Shown piece by piece: positions 1-10,792 of a stretch of DNA of 64,000 nt (the stretch's first letter is position 1; every line of letters starts with the position of its first letter). A model generated the notes under the pieces. The model saw nothing but the letters and a program-made list of their open reading frames with translations. It ran no database searches and was not told the DNA's origin. A program made the position numbers and the translations under genes. The DNA comes from Papaver somniferum (lineage: Eukaryota; Streptophyta; Magnoliopsida; Ranunculales; Papaveraceae): NCBI RefSeq assembly GCF_003573695.1, contig NC_039359.1:158928451-158992450 (forward strand). Direction: 5' to 3'.

Positions 1-1950
1 CTTTTACAGGAAAAGAAGGATTTCTGTGGACATTAACAAATCACATGAAACATGAATTTGTATCCAAAAATCTCGATTGAACTAACCACAAAGGAACTGA
101 TTAATTCAATTGGTCATGCTCAACATAAGAAAACTTACGAAGCAACACAGTATTTTCACAAAGATGTGGATCAGGGACTGTGGAATAATCAAAGATTAAT
201 TCTATCTTTTGTCACTATTTTCACAATGAAATATAGTAGAATTAATCTTTAGAGTTAAAATTTCATTCTATCCTCCATCAATATTTGCATAAAAAAACAT
301 ATGATAAGACCTAACTTTTGGGCATATATGGCACAATCATGGTTCGCGGATGTAAACATACATTATCCCATAACAATTTACAATATATAAAACCAATAAA
401 GATTAATACTGAAAAATCATTTTCCAAAAAATACAAATGAAGTTAGAAGAGAAGTACTTAAAGAATCCAAGTTCCCAAGTCCAAGAGAAGTGGAACAAGT
501 GCGAAGAAACGGAGCAAAACACTCAAAAACAAGAGACAAGAAAATGACTAATCTTAGCTCATCCAAAATCAGGATTTCTCGTCACCATTTTGAAGAAAAC
601 TCAAAGAGGAATAGAATTCAGAAAGAACGAGGTCATTCCGAGTTCGGACGAAAACGTTACACCCAAAACAAGTTTTATCGAAAATAGACGTCAACGGGCC
701 AGTATGCATACCGTTTTGCAAACGAAATTTCTTGACCTGGAGAAGTATGAAAACGGTGTTCATACTAAAATCCCTGGATTTTGATTTTAGATGATGGTAT
801 GCATACCTGGTATGTGTACCATGAAGTCCAAACATCCCGAACTACTATTTTCAAAACTAAACATATATGAACCTTAAACACAGATTAAGTTACGTAGAAA
901 TGTACGATAAGCAAGGTACATGGATCATTATAAGTACTCTAGGAAAATAAAAACACAAATCTTGCTCAAGTTTTTGTCAATGTAAATTGGAAAAGGTACG
1001 AAAACTAGTGGGATCCTTATGAAATTCTCATGGAGATTCTTCATGACCAAAAGAAAACATATCAACTTTGTTTAGATGCAATCATATATCCGAAAATAAA
1101 TGCATTCATCAAGGGATTAATAGAGACACAAGAGAACTCCCGCAATATTCCACGGCCGCACTCCCCACAAAGATTTGTCAATTAAGAACAAGTTCAATTA
1201 AGAACTCTCCCCCATAAAATGTAATTCCCGAAAGAACAACAAGGGCGACCTTACTTTTACAGGAAAAGAAGAATTTCTTTGGACATTAACAAATCACATG
1301 AAACATGAATATGTATCCAAAAATCTCGATTGAACTAACCACAAAGGAAATGATTAATTCAATTGGTCATGCTCAACATAAGAAAACTTACGAAGCAACA
1401 CAATATTTTCACAAAGATGTGGATCAGGGACTGTGGAATAATCAAAGATTAATTCTATCTTTCGTCACTATTTTCACAATGAAATATAGTAGACTTAATC
1501 TTTGGAGTCAAAATTTCATTCTATCCTCCATCAATATTTGCATAAAGACATATGATAAGACCTAACTTTTGGGCATATATGGCACAATCATGGTTCACGG
1601 ACGTAAACATACATTATCCAATAACAATTTACAATATCTAAAACCAATAAAGATTAATACTGCAAATCATCTCCCAAAAAATACAAATGAGCTTAGAAGA
1701 GAAGTACTTAAAGAATCCAAGTTCCCAAGTCCAAGAGAAGTGGAACAAGTGCGACGAAACGGAGCAAAACACTCAAAAACAAGAGACAAGAAAATAACCA
1801 AGCTTAACTCATCCAAAATCAGGATTTCTCGTCACCATTTTGAAGAAAACTCAAAGAGGAAGAGAATTCAGAAAGAACGAGGTCATTCCGAGTTCGGACG
1901 AAGACGTTACCCCCAAAATAAGTTTTACCGAAAATCGACGTCAACGGGCC

Positions 1951-2016
1951 AGTATGCATACCGTTTTGCAAACGAAATTTCTTGACCTGGAGAAGTATGA
2001 AAACGGTGTGCATACT
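1951..2016 (+). repeat. Conserved inverted repeat in the satellite unit (representative copy)
   Basis: The left arm AGTATGCATACCGTTTT (1951-1967) and right arm AAAACGGTGTGCATACT (2000-2016) are reverse complements at 16 of 17 positions. The one mismatch becomes a G-U wobble if the plus strand is transcribed. The loop is 32 nt and contains the palindrome GAAATTTC. The same structure is found in nearly all other units, for example around 4887, 6140, 16235, 27500 and 48760. Function is unknown. Confidence 0.85.
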
Positions 2017-2045
2017 AAAATCCCTGGATTTTGATTTTAGATGAT

Positions 2046-2071
2046 GGTATGCATACCTGGTATGTGTACCA
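2046..2071. repeat. Double palindrome box in the satellite unit (representative copy)
   Basis: The perfect 12-bp palindrome GGTATGCATACC (2046-2057) is followed at once by the near-palindrome TGGTATGTGTACCA (2058-2071). With the two stem arms 30-95 bp upstream they make four GTATGCATAC-like boxes inside about 120 bp of each unit. Two units (near 30090 and 43865) lack the second box through a 13-bp deletion. Confidence 0.8.
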
Positions 2072-4094
2072 TGAAGTCCAAACATCCCGAACTACTATTT
2101 TTAAAACTAAACATATAAGAACCTTAAACACAGATCAAGTTACGTAGAAATGTACGATAAGCAAGGTACATGGATCATTATAAGTACTCTAGGAAAATAA
2201 AAACACAAATCTTGCTCAAGTTTTTGTCAATGTAAATTGGAAAAGGTACGAAAACTAGTGGGATCCTTATGAAATTCTCATGGAGATTCTTCATGACCAA
2301 AAGAAAACATATCAACTTTGTTTAGATGCAATCATATATCCGAAAATAAATGCATTCATCAAGGGAATAGAGACACAAGAGAACTCCCGCAATATTCCAC
2401 GGCCGCACTCCCCACAAAGATTTGTCAATTAAGAACAAGTTCAATTAAGAACTCTCCCCCATAAAATGTAATTCCCGAAAGAACAACAAGGGCGACCTTA
2501 CTTTTACAGGAAAAGAAGAATTTCTTTGGACATTAACAAATCACATGAAACATGAATATGTATCCAAAAATCTCGATTGAACTAACCACAAAGGAAATGA
2601 TTAATTCAATTGGTCATGCTCAACATAAGAAAACTTACGAAGCAACACAATATTTTCACAAAGATGTGGATCAGGGACTGTGGAATAATCAAAGATTAAT
2701 TCTATCTTTCGTCACTATTTTCACAATGAAATATAGTAGACTTAATCTTTGGAGTCAAAATTTCATTCTATCCTCCATCAATATTTGCATAAAGACATAT
2801 GATAAGACCTAACTTTTGGGCATATATGGCACAATCATGGTTCACGGACGTAAACATACATTATCCAATAACAATTTACAATATCTAAAACCAATAAAGA
2901 TTAATACTGCAAAATCATCTCCCAAAAAATAGAAATGAGCTTAGAAGAGAAGAACTTAAAGAATCCAAGTTCCCAAGTCCAAGAGAAGTGGAACAAGTGC
3001 GACGAAACGGAGCAAAACACTCAAAAACAAGAGACAAGAAAATAACCAAGCTTAACTCATCCAAAATCAGGATTTCTCGTCACCATTTTGAAGAAAACTC
3101 AAAGAGGAAGAGAATTCAGAAAGAACGAGGTCATTCCGAGTTCGGACGAAGACGTTACCCCCAAAATAAGTTTTACCGAAAATCGACGTCAACGGGCCAG
3201 TATGCATACCGTTTTGCAAACGAAATTTCTTGACCTAGAGAAGTATGAAAACGGTGTGCATACTAAAATCCCTGGATTTTGATTTTAGATGATGGTATGC
3301 ATACCTGGTATGTGTACCATGAAGTCCAAACATCCCGAACTACTATTTTTAAAACTAAACATATAAGAACCTTAAACACAGATCAAGTTACGTAGAAATG
3401 TACGATAAGCAAGGTACATGGATCATTATAAGTACTCTAGGAAAATAAAAACACAAATCTTGCTCAAGTTTTTTTCAATGTAAATTGGAAAAGGTACGAA
3501 AACTAGTGGGATCCTTATGAAATTCTCATGGAGATTCTTCATGACCAAAAGAAAACATATCAACTTTGTTTAGATGCAATCATATATCCGAAAATAAATG
3601 CATTCATCAAGGGATTAATAGAGACACAAGAGAACTCCCGCAATATTCCACGGCCGCACTCCCCACAAAGATTTGTCAATCAAGAACAAGTTCAATTAAG
3701 AACTCTCCCCCATAAAATGTAATTCCCGAAAGAACAACAAGAGCGACCTTACTTTTACAGGAAAAGAAGAATTTCTTTGGACATTAACAAATCACATGAA
3801 ACATGAATTTGTATCCAAAAATCTCGATTGAACTAACCACAAAGGAAATGATTAATTCAATTGGTCATGCTCAACATAAGAAAACTTACGAAGCAACACA
3901 GTATTTTCACAAAGATGTGGATCAGGGACTGTGGAATAATCAAAGATTAATTCTATCTTTCGTCACTATTTTCACAATGAAATATAGTAGACTTAATCTT
4001 TGGAGTCAAAATTTCATTCTATCCTCCATCAATATTTGCATAAAGACATATGATAAGACCTAACTTTTGGGCATATATGGCACAATCATGGTTC

Positions 4095-4104
4095 NNNNNN
4101 NNNN
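4095..4104. other. Assembly gap (10 N)
   Basis: Ten Ns inside a satellite unit. The left flank stops just after GGTTC, where units differ (GCGG, ACGG or CCGG follows). The right flank starts at AAGTATG, just after a site where units read CTGGAGAAG, CTGGAAAAG or CTAGAGAAG. The edges are therefore variant sites in the repeat, as expected from a broken assembly graph. True gap size is unknown. Confidence 0.98.
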
Positions 4105-4337
4105 AAGTATGAAAACGGTGTGCATACTAAAATCCCTGGATTTTGATTTTAGATGATGGTATGCATACCTGGTATGTGTACCATGAAGTCCAAACATCCC
4201 GAACTACTATTTTTAAAACTAAACATATAAGAACCTTAAACACAGATCAAGTTACGTAGAAATGTACGATAAGCAAGGTACATGGATCATTATAAGTACT
4301 CTAGGAAAATAAAAACACAAATCTTGCTCAAGTTTTT

Positions 4338-4347
4338 NNNNNNNNNN
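4338..4347. other. Assembly gap (10 N)
   Basis: Ten Ns inside the satellite. The left flank ends in a T run where units differ in the next base. The right flank restarts at unit phase 100, exactly where the retroelement at 6844 interrupts another unit. That position is a natural branch point for an assembler. The 233 bp between the two gaps are an isolated piece of unit whose placement is uncertain. Confidence 0.98.
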
Positions 4348-7290
4348 TATTTTCACAAAGATGTGGATCAGGGACTGTGGAATAATCAAAGATTAATTCT
4401 ATCTTTCGTCACTATTTTCACAATGAAATATAGTAGACTTAATCTTTGGAGTCAAAATTTCATTCTATCCTCCATCAATATTTGCATAAAGACATATGAT
4501 AAGACCTAACTTTTGGGCATATATGGCACAATCATGGTTCGCGGACGTAAACATACATTATCCCATAACAATTTGCAATATATAAAACCAATAAAGATTA
4601 ATACTGCAAAATCATCTCCCAAAAAATACAAATGAAGTTACAAGATAAGTACTTAAAGAATCCAAGTTCCCAAGTCCAAGAGAAGTGGAACAAGTGCGAA
4701 GAAACGGATCAAAACACTCAAAAACATGAGACAAGAAAATGACCAAGCTTAACTCATCCAAAATCAGGATTTCTCGCCACCATTTTGAAGAAAAGTCAAA
4801 GAGGAAGATAATTCAGAAAGAACGAGGTCATTCCGAGTTCGGACGAAGACGTTACCCCCAAAATAAGTTTTACCGAAAATCGACGTCAACGGGCCAGTAT
4901 GCATACCGTTTTGCAAACGAAATTTCTTGACCTGGAAAAGTATGAAAACGGTGTGCATACTAAAATCCCTGGATTTTGATTTTAGATGATGGTATGCATA
5001 CCTGGTATGTGTACCATGAAGTCCAAACATCCCGAACTACTATTTTTAAAACTAAACATATAAGAACCTTAAACACAGATCAAGTTACGTAGAAATGTAC
5101 GATAAGCAAGGTACATGGATCATTATAAGTACTCTAGGAAAATAAAAACACAAATCTTGCTCAAGTTTTTGTCAATGTAAATTGGAAAAGGTACGAAAAC
5201 TAGTGGGATCCTTATGAAATTCTCATGGAGATTCTTCATGACCAAAAGAAAACATATCAACTTTGTTTAGATGCAATCATATATCCGAAAATAAATGCAT
5301 TCATCAAGGGATTAATAGAGACACAAGAGAACTCCCGCAATATTCCACGGTCGCACTCCCCATTAAGATTTGTCAATTAAGAACAAGTTCAGTTAAGAAC
5401 TCTCCCCCATAAAATGTAATTCCCGAAAGAACAACAAGAGCGACCTTACTTTTACAGGAAAAGAATAATTTCTTTGGACATTAACAAATCACATGAAACA
5501 TGAATATGTATCCAAAAATCTCGATTGAAATAACCACAAAGGAAATGATTAATTCAATTGGTCATGCTCAACATAAGAAAACTTACGAAGCAACACAGTA
5601 TTTTCACAAAGATGTGGATCAGGGACTGTGGAATAATCAAAGATTAATTCTATCTTTCGTCACTATTTCCACAATGAAATATAGTAGACTTAATCTTTGG
5701 AGTCAAAATTTCATTCTATCCTCCATCAATATTTGCATAAAGACATATGATAAGACCTAACTTTTGGGCATATATGGCACAATCATGGTCCGCGGACGTA
5801 AACATACATTATCCAATAACAATTTACAATATCTAAAACCAATAAAGATTAATACTGCAAAATCATCTCCCAAAAAATACAAATGACCTTAGAAGAGAAG
5901 TATTAAAGAATCCAAGTTCCCAAGTCCAAGAGAAGTGGAACAAGTGCGACGAAACGGAGCAAAACACTCTAAAACAAGAGACAAGAAAATAACCAAGCTT
6001 AACTCATCCAAAATCAGGATTTCTCGTCACCATTTTGAAGAAAACTCAAAGAGGAAGAGAATTCAGAAAGAACGAGGTCATTCCGAGTTCGGACGAAGAC
6101 GTTACCCCCAAAACAAGTTTTACCGAAAATCGACGTCAATGGGCCAGTATGCATACCGTTTTGCAAACGAAATTTCTTGACCTGGAAAAGTATGAAAACG
6201 GTGTGCATACTAAAATCCCTGGATTTTGATTTTAGATGATGGTATGCATACCTGGTATGTGTACCATGAAGTCCAAACATCCCGAACTACTATTTTCAAA
6301 ACTAAACATATAAGAACCTTAAACACAAGTTACGTAGAAATGTACGATAAGCAAGGTACGCGGATCATTATAAGTACTCTAGGCAAATAAAAACACAAAT
6401 CTTTCTCAAGTTTTTGTCAATGTAAATTGGCAAAGGTACGAAAACTAGTGGGATCCTTATGAAATTCTCATGGAGATTCTTCATGACCAAAAGAAAACAT
6501 ATCAACTTTGTTTAAATGCAATCATATATCCGAAAATAAATGCATTCATCAAGGGATTAATAGAGATACAAGAGAACTCCCTCAATATTCCACGGCCGCA
6601 CTCCCCACAAAGATTTGTCAATTAAGAACAATTTCAATTAAGAACTCTCCCCGATAAAATGACATTCTCGAAAGAACAACAAGAGCGACCTTACTTTTAC
6701 AGGAAAAGAAGGATTTCTTTGGACATTAACAAATCACATGAAACATGAATTTGTATCCAAAAATCTCGATTGAACTAACCACAAAGGAACTGGTTAATTC
6801 AATTGGTCATGCACAACATAAGAAAACTTACGAAGCAACACAGTGATAGGCTTCTAAAAGGTCCTAAAAATTATAACCGCAAGTGCACGGTGTCGAAAGT
6901 GGCAAATGTGCAAGTACGGGTCGATCCACAGAGATCGGGAGTGTTTTGGAGTGTTCTAGCTATTTTGGGTTCTAGTTGCTATTGGGCTATGAAGCCTTTT
7001 GGGTTAGAGTGGGCTTTGAGTACTAATGGGTTTGAATGCAATAAAATGAACTGAGCTTGGGATCAGTTTGGTTTTTGAAGTACAAATGGGCTTTGGCCTT
7101 AAACTTAGGCTTTTGATTAAGCCTGAATTGGATTGTGCCTTAATAATGAACTTGGGCTTTGGTTTTGGTCTTCTGATGAGCCCAAGTTGTACTCTGGGCT
7201 TTTGGATTCAGTCAAGGATCTGGGCCTTTGGGCCTTTGAGGGACTGAACTTGAGCTTGGAAAGTTGGGCTTTGGACTCAGTTGGATAAGC

Positions 7291-7640
7291 CTTGGGGAGG
7301 AAGCAGCAACAGCAGCAGTAGCAGGGCAGCTGCAAGGGAAGAACTGGCAGCACCAGGTAGCAGTACTGCAACAACAGCAGCAGCAGCACAAGTGCTGCAC
7401 AGCAGCAGCAGCAACTTGGAGAAATGGCAGATGGGTTGCAGCAGCAGCTGCACAAGCAGTGCACAGGGCCAAGAAAAGAAAGCAGTACTGCAGCAGCAGC
7501 ACAAGGAGGGCAAGTGCAAGAGAAAGAGGTGGCAGCAACAGAATGTACAAGCAATAAGAAGCAGAAAACAGTGCAATCAGCAAGCAACAGAAAACAGTGC
7601 AAGATGACTGCACAAGCAACAGAATGCAGCAAGAATAACA
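7291..7640. repeat. CAG/GCA-rich low-complexity tract in the LTR
   Basis: Interrupted runs of CAG, GCA and CAA triplets over about 350 bp, repeated in the right LTR at about 13637-13986. This produces overlapping open frames on both strands (poly-Q, poly-S, poly-A, poly-C-like) that are composition artefacts and not genes. In the element's sense it lies within R-U5. Confidence 0.85.
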
Positions 7641-8029
7641 AGGCAGAGGCAGTGGGTAACTAAACAGGGCAGCAACAGGGAAGACACAACAGGGCAACAG
7701 CAAAGATCAAAGCAAGTTAACCAAGGCCTAAGGCCAAGGGCAAGGATGTGGAGAAACTGAAATGAGCAAGGCTAAGGCAAGAATACAGGCATTCCTATAG
7801 AATGGGAAGAGAACTAGCTTGCTATGAGCACTAGCTTCTCCCAACTACTCAATCAACACAATGCACCTAAGCATACAAAAGGAATGGCAAGATAATCAGC
7901 TTGCTATGAGCACTGATTTCTTCCATTGCACAATCAAATCAATGCTTCAAAAGTATCTAGCCTAGCATTCCATCAAACTAACAACAAGTTTAACATAACA
8001 GGAACATCAACAAATTAACAGGATATGAA

Positions 8030-8220
8030 ACCAAGCACATTAACAGGAAATTAAAAGGATATTGCACATACATTAGGAACATTAACAAGATATTCTAAAG
8101 TCTAACAGAACTTTAACAAAATTGAACTAACAGGATACTAACAGGACACTAACAGGATATTGCACATACATTAACAAAATTGAACTTAACTGAAATTGAA
8201 CTGAAACATGAACATTTAAC
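8030..8220. repeat. Short imperfect repeats in the LTR (ACATTAAC/ACAGGATA type)
   Basis: Several copies of ACAGGATA and TTAACA-type words, plus a 20-bp phrase ending in CACATACATTA that occurs twice. It lies just downstream of the predicted start site in the element's sense. An identical copy is in the right LTR. No function is evident. Confidence 0.6.
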
Positions 8221-8281
8221 AGAACTTGAAAGTTCTGGATGCAGGCTAATCCAAGCATAGTCTTACAACACACCCATAGTT

Positions 8282-8292
8282 CCTATTTATAG
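8282..8292 (-). promoter_or_regulatory. LTR TATA box (left LTR)
   Basis: The minus strand reads CTATAAATAGG, a near-consensus plant TATA box, about 1.05 kb from the U3 end of the LTR. Transcription would start roughly 25-35 bp further along the minus strand, near 8255. The identical box in the right, 5' LTR (14628-14638) is the one that would drive the genomic RNA. Confidence 0.7.
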
Positions 8293-8812
8293 TCCACAAC
8301 ACAATTAGGGTTCTACCCATTTTCCCAAAATAACAGTAGGCTAGGGTTTGTGATTACTCACCTAATTTGATGTAGTAACATCAAATTGAACTCGACCCAT
8401 TACTCTCCTTGGTCTGCTGCACCTTTCCCATGCTTCAATTACGTCTTATAGCCTCACCTAGTTTATTGATTTATCACCTAGGGTTTCAGTGGTGAAAAAT
8501 CAATAAGTTAGATGGCTATAGAGGTATGGGAGGTAGCTACGGCGTGTATGTGGTATTTGGTAGTGACAGTGGAGAGTTGGTGGTGGTGGCGGACATGGTG
8601 GTACGGCGGAGCGGCAGTGGAGTTGGTGGTGGAGCAGTTGCAGAGGAGAAGGAAGGAAGAAAGAAAGAAGAGAAGAATGGGTCGAGTTTAGGGTATAGGT
8701 ATAGGTTGCTAGTGTGTGAGGCGGGTCCATCAAGAGGTGATGTTTCGTGAGATGGGCCGTGGGATGTGAAGCTGGTAGGTGGATCGGATGGTTCCTTCTG
8801 AAGAGGTTGGTA

Positions 8813-9024
8813 GCGACCGTCAGATTTTTTGATACAACGAAGTTAATGGCTCTAGATGGGGTTAGGTGTTGTAGTGTAAGGCGGAGATATCAAACGTTGA
8901 TGAACAGCAAGGGAGCGACCGTTGGATTCAACTACCATCTAATCTGAAGGCTTGGAATTTCAGCGCTGTGGTGCTTGGCAGAGACTTCAGATTTTGATGC
9001 TCTATGAAGGAGCGACCGTCGGAT
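8813..9024 (-). promoter_or_regulatory. Three GCGACCGT boxes at about 100-bp spacing in U3
   Basis: GCGACCGTCAGAT at 8813, GCGACCGTTGGAT at 8915 and GCGACCGTCGGAT at 9012, spaced 102 and 97 bp. On the element's sense strand the core reads ACGGTCGC. They sit 0.5-0.75 kb upstream of the TATA box, the usual place for U3 enhancers. They recur in the right LTR. The regulatory role is inferred from position and repetition only. Confidence 0.5.
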
Positions 9025-9336
9025 GCTTCTGAGAACTGATCTGGTGGCTGAGAACGGAGGCGCTTTTGTGTGTAGAAAATGAGGTTGTGCGCACCATTTT
9101 TCGCGGCTTCCTTGCGTAATTTCTCCCGGCTTTTCACTACTTTTCTGCTCTTTTTGCTTCGCGACTCATCCGAACTTTATTTATTACCTAAAAATGCAAA
9201 ATTAATTAATAAAAACATTTATTCTTGAAAACAATGAAAATACAGAATATGGGATAAAATGTAGAATTAATGCACAAAAGATGAGTTAAAATGCCAACAA
9301 AAAGGGATAAATATATACAATATTTGGCACTCATCA

Positions 9337-9376
9337 AATACCCCCAAACCTGAATTTTACTTGTCCTCAAGTAAAA
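9337..9376 (-). promoter_or_regulatory. Polypurine tract with adjacent hairpin
   Basis: Read on the minus strand, a perfect 9-bp stem (plus-strand arms TTTTACTTG 9355-9363 and CAAGTAAAA 9368-9376, loop TCCT) precedes GGTTTGGGGGTATT (9337-9350), which abuts the TGATGAG start of the 3' LTR. This is the expected plus-strand priming site. Motifs of the TTGAGGACAAG type near the PPT occur in some plant Ty3/gypsy elements. Confidence 0.75.
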
Positions 9377-9980
9377 CAAAACTAAGGAAATCCTAACTAT
9401 ACCACTGTCGCTGGTCTCTCGAATGCATTTAGCGTATGCAATAAGCCTTTTAAACCACTAAGTGTCCCTAGTGGACGAGTTGAAGTCTCGTGAAGGTTTG
9501 CTTAGAACGTACCTACAAAGTTCTAGGTCAAAATATAATCTCAGATTCCATCAAACGTGACATGTGCAAAACAGTTTAAGCTCACAGCAAAATGGAGATG
9601 TCAATCTAGCTATCGAAGGCACAATCCTAGCACTGATAACAAAAAAAAGACATGTGATAAGAGTGTAAAGTGTATCTACACATGTGTAAAGAAAGATCTG
9701 AAGTCATGACTACTAATCACCAAGAGATAGTTTCTCAGGCTAAGAACTGAGGTCGAAATCTAGCTAGCTGTCCGGACTTTACGAGAATCGTGAATGAGTT
9801 GGAGGTATTTCACAATTACTCGCGTTGTACATCAATGGCATACACCCTCCTTGCTTATTACAAAAAACAACAAAATAACTCTTTACATGACTCTTATTTA
9901 CATTGACTACTCTCTTTTTATTTTTGGAACAAGAGATGATGAAATTGATAAATACTTGATTTTTTTTTGTATTTTTCTGA

Positions 9981-10029
<49 letters not shown>

Positions 10030-10540
10030 AATACGGAAACACTTTTGATAAATAACAAAAAGAAACAAAAGATTACATGACACTTTGCAAGAGGTAGCCC
10101 TTTTTGATGCACCCAGTTAAATTCGATGGTTGTCTTTCTTAATGTAACCTCTACCTTCTATCCCAACCAACCAAAGAACAAGCTAGTCAAGTTTCGTTCA
10201 GTATTCTAAAGTGATTGGCAATCGTAACTTCCTATCAAACACCTTGAAGATCGAGGCCATACATGTATTGGTAGATCGTGCGCGTGCAAATTTCTTATCA
10301 CTATGTGAATTGTGCTAGAATCAGGGTGCCTAAATATCTAGACTAAGACTCCTAATAAAAATACATATTTGCACAAGAGTCAACATTTCAAGGTAAATGA
10401 GCTCCATTTTTTATGATTTTTTTCAATTTTTTAATTTTTTTTGAATTTTGATTTTTTATTTTTTTTGGAATTTTTCAATTTTTTCAAAAAGAAGAAGGAG
10501 TTCGTTTTCAATTATGGCAAATTATCATGGTATCTACTCT
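9377..10540. other. Non-coding internal region between gag and the 3' LTR
   Basis: About 1.16 kb with no credible ORF. It contains a 44-T homopolymer (9985-10028; an A tract in the element's sense) and T-rich stretches near 10410-10490. The stretch from about 9996 to 10457 occurs again at 15400-15857. No pol-like motif was seen. Confidence 0.7.
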
Positions 10541-10579
10541 ATACCCCCAAACCTAAACTAAACATTGTCCTCAATGTTT
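10541..10579 (-). promoter_or_regulatory. Second hairpin plus polypurine module inside the element
   Basis: Plus-strand arms AAACATTG (10560-10567) and CAATGTTT (10572-10579), with the same TCCT loop, are followed in the element's sense by GGTTTGGGGGTAT (10541-10553). The layout copies that at the 3' LTR (9337-9376), but no LTR begins here. It could be a second, internal plus-strand priming site or a relic of an older LTR junction. Confidence 0.55.
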
Positions 10580-10792
10580 CAAAATATGGAAAGAATTAAA
10601 ATGCAACATATGGAAAGGGGCATGCTGAGTAGAGTAAAAGGAGAGAGAATACCCGATTTCGGCGAAAGCAGAATTAAAACTCCGTTATTCAAGGCAAAAA
10701 ATCCAACATATTTCATCCGAGATCATATTGGATGAGCAAAATATATACAAAAAGGAACAAAAGGGTTTTTTTAAGAAATTTTATCTACTGGA

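Larger units (their letters stand above)
1..6843. repeat. 1.25-kb satellite array, first block
   Basis: Head-to-tail tandem repeat with a unit of about 1247-1253 bp. Using the recurrent ATG that opens a shared 86-codon frame as a phase mark, units start at 52, 1305, 2552, 3803, 5500 and 6745. The block is AT-rich. It differs from most of the second block by diagnostic variants, such as a TACATGG instead of TACGCGG stretch and AAATATAGTAG instead of ACATATAGTAG. The unit between 3803 and 5500 is damaged by two 10-N gaps and looks incompletely assembled. The block ends at unit phase 99, where the LTR of the inserted retroelement begins. Short ORFs recur in every unit on both strands but resemble no known protein. 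I treat the repeat as non-coding satellite DNA; chromosomal location is unknown. Confidence 0.95.
6844..9336 (-). repeat. Left LTR (3' LTR) of the gag-only element, 2493 bp
   Basis: It begins TGATAGGC and ends CACTCATCA on the plus strand, giving the 4-bp terminal inverted repeat TGAT/ATCA. It is bordered on the left by satellite DNA and on the right by a polypurine tract read on the minus strand. In the element's sense, U3 runs from 9336 to about 8260, a TATA box lies at 8282-8292, and R-U5 runs to 6844. The copy at 13190 is almost identical; I noticed only three substitutions in the 2.2 kb that can be compared (near 6998, 7059 and 7416). Confidence 0.92.

Noticed and set aside
6839..6843. 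Target-site duplication for the gag-only element
   Set aside because: The 5 bp left of 6844 (CACAG) are not repeated at the right junction near 15857, which is a truncated internal region and not an LTR end.
7117..7703. Overlapping Cys/Leu-rich and Gln/Ser-rich frames in the LTR (and again near 13460-14050)
   Set aside because: All arise from the CAG/GCA-rich tract read in different frames; no start context or homology supports them.
9779..10112. Poly-Lys and poly-Phe frames
   Set aside because: Direct translations of the 44-T homopolymer.
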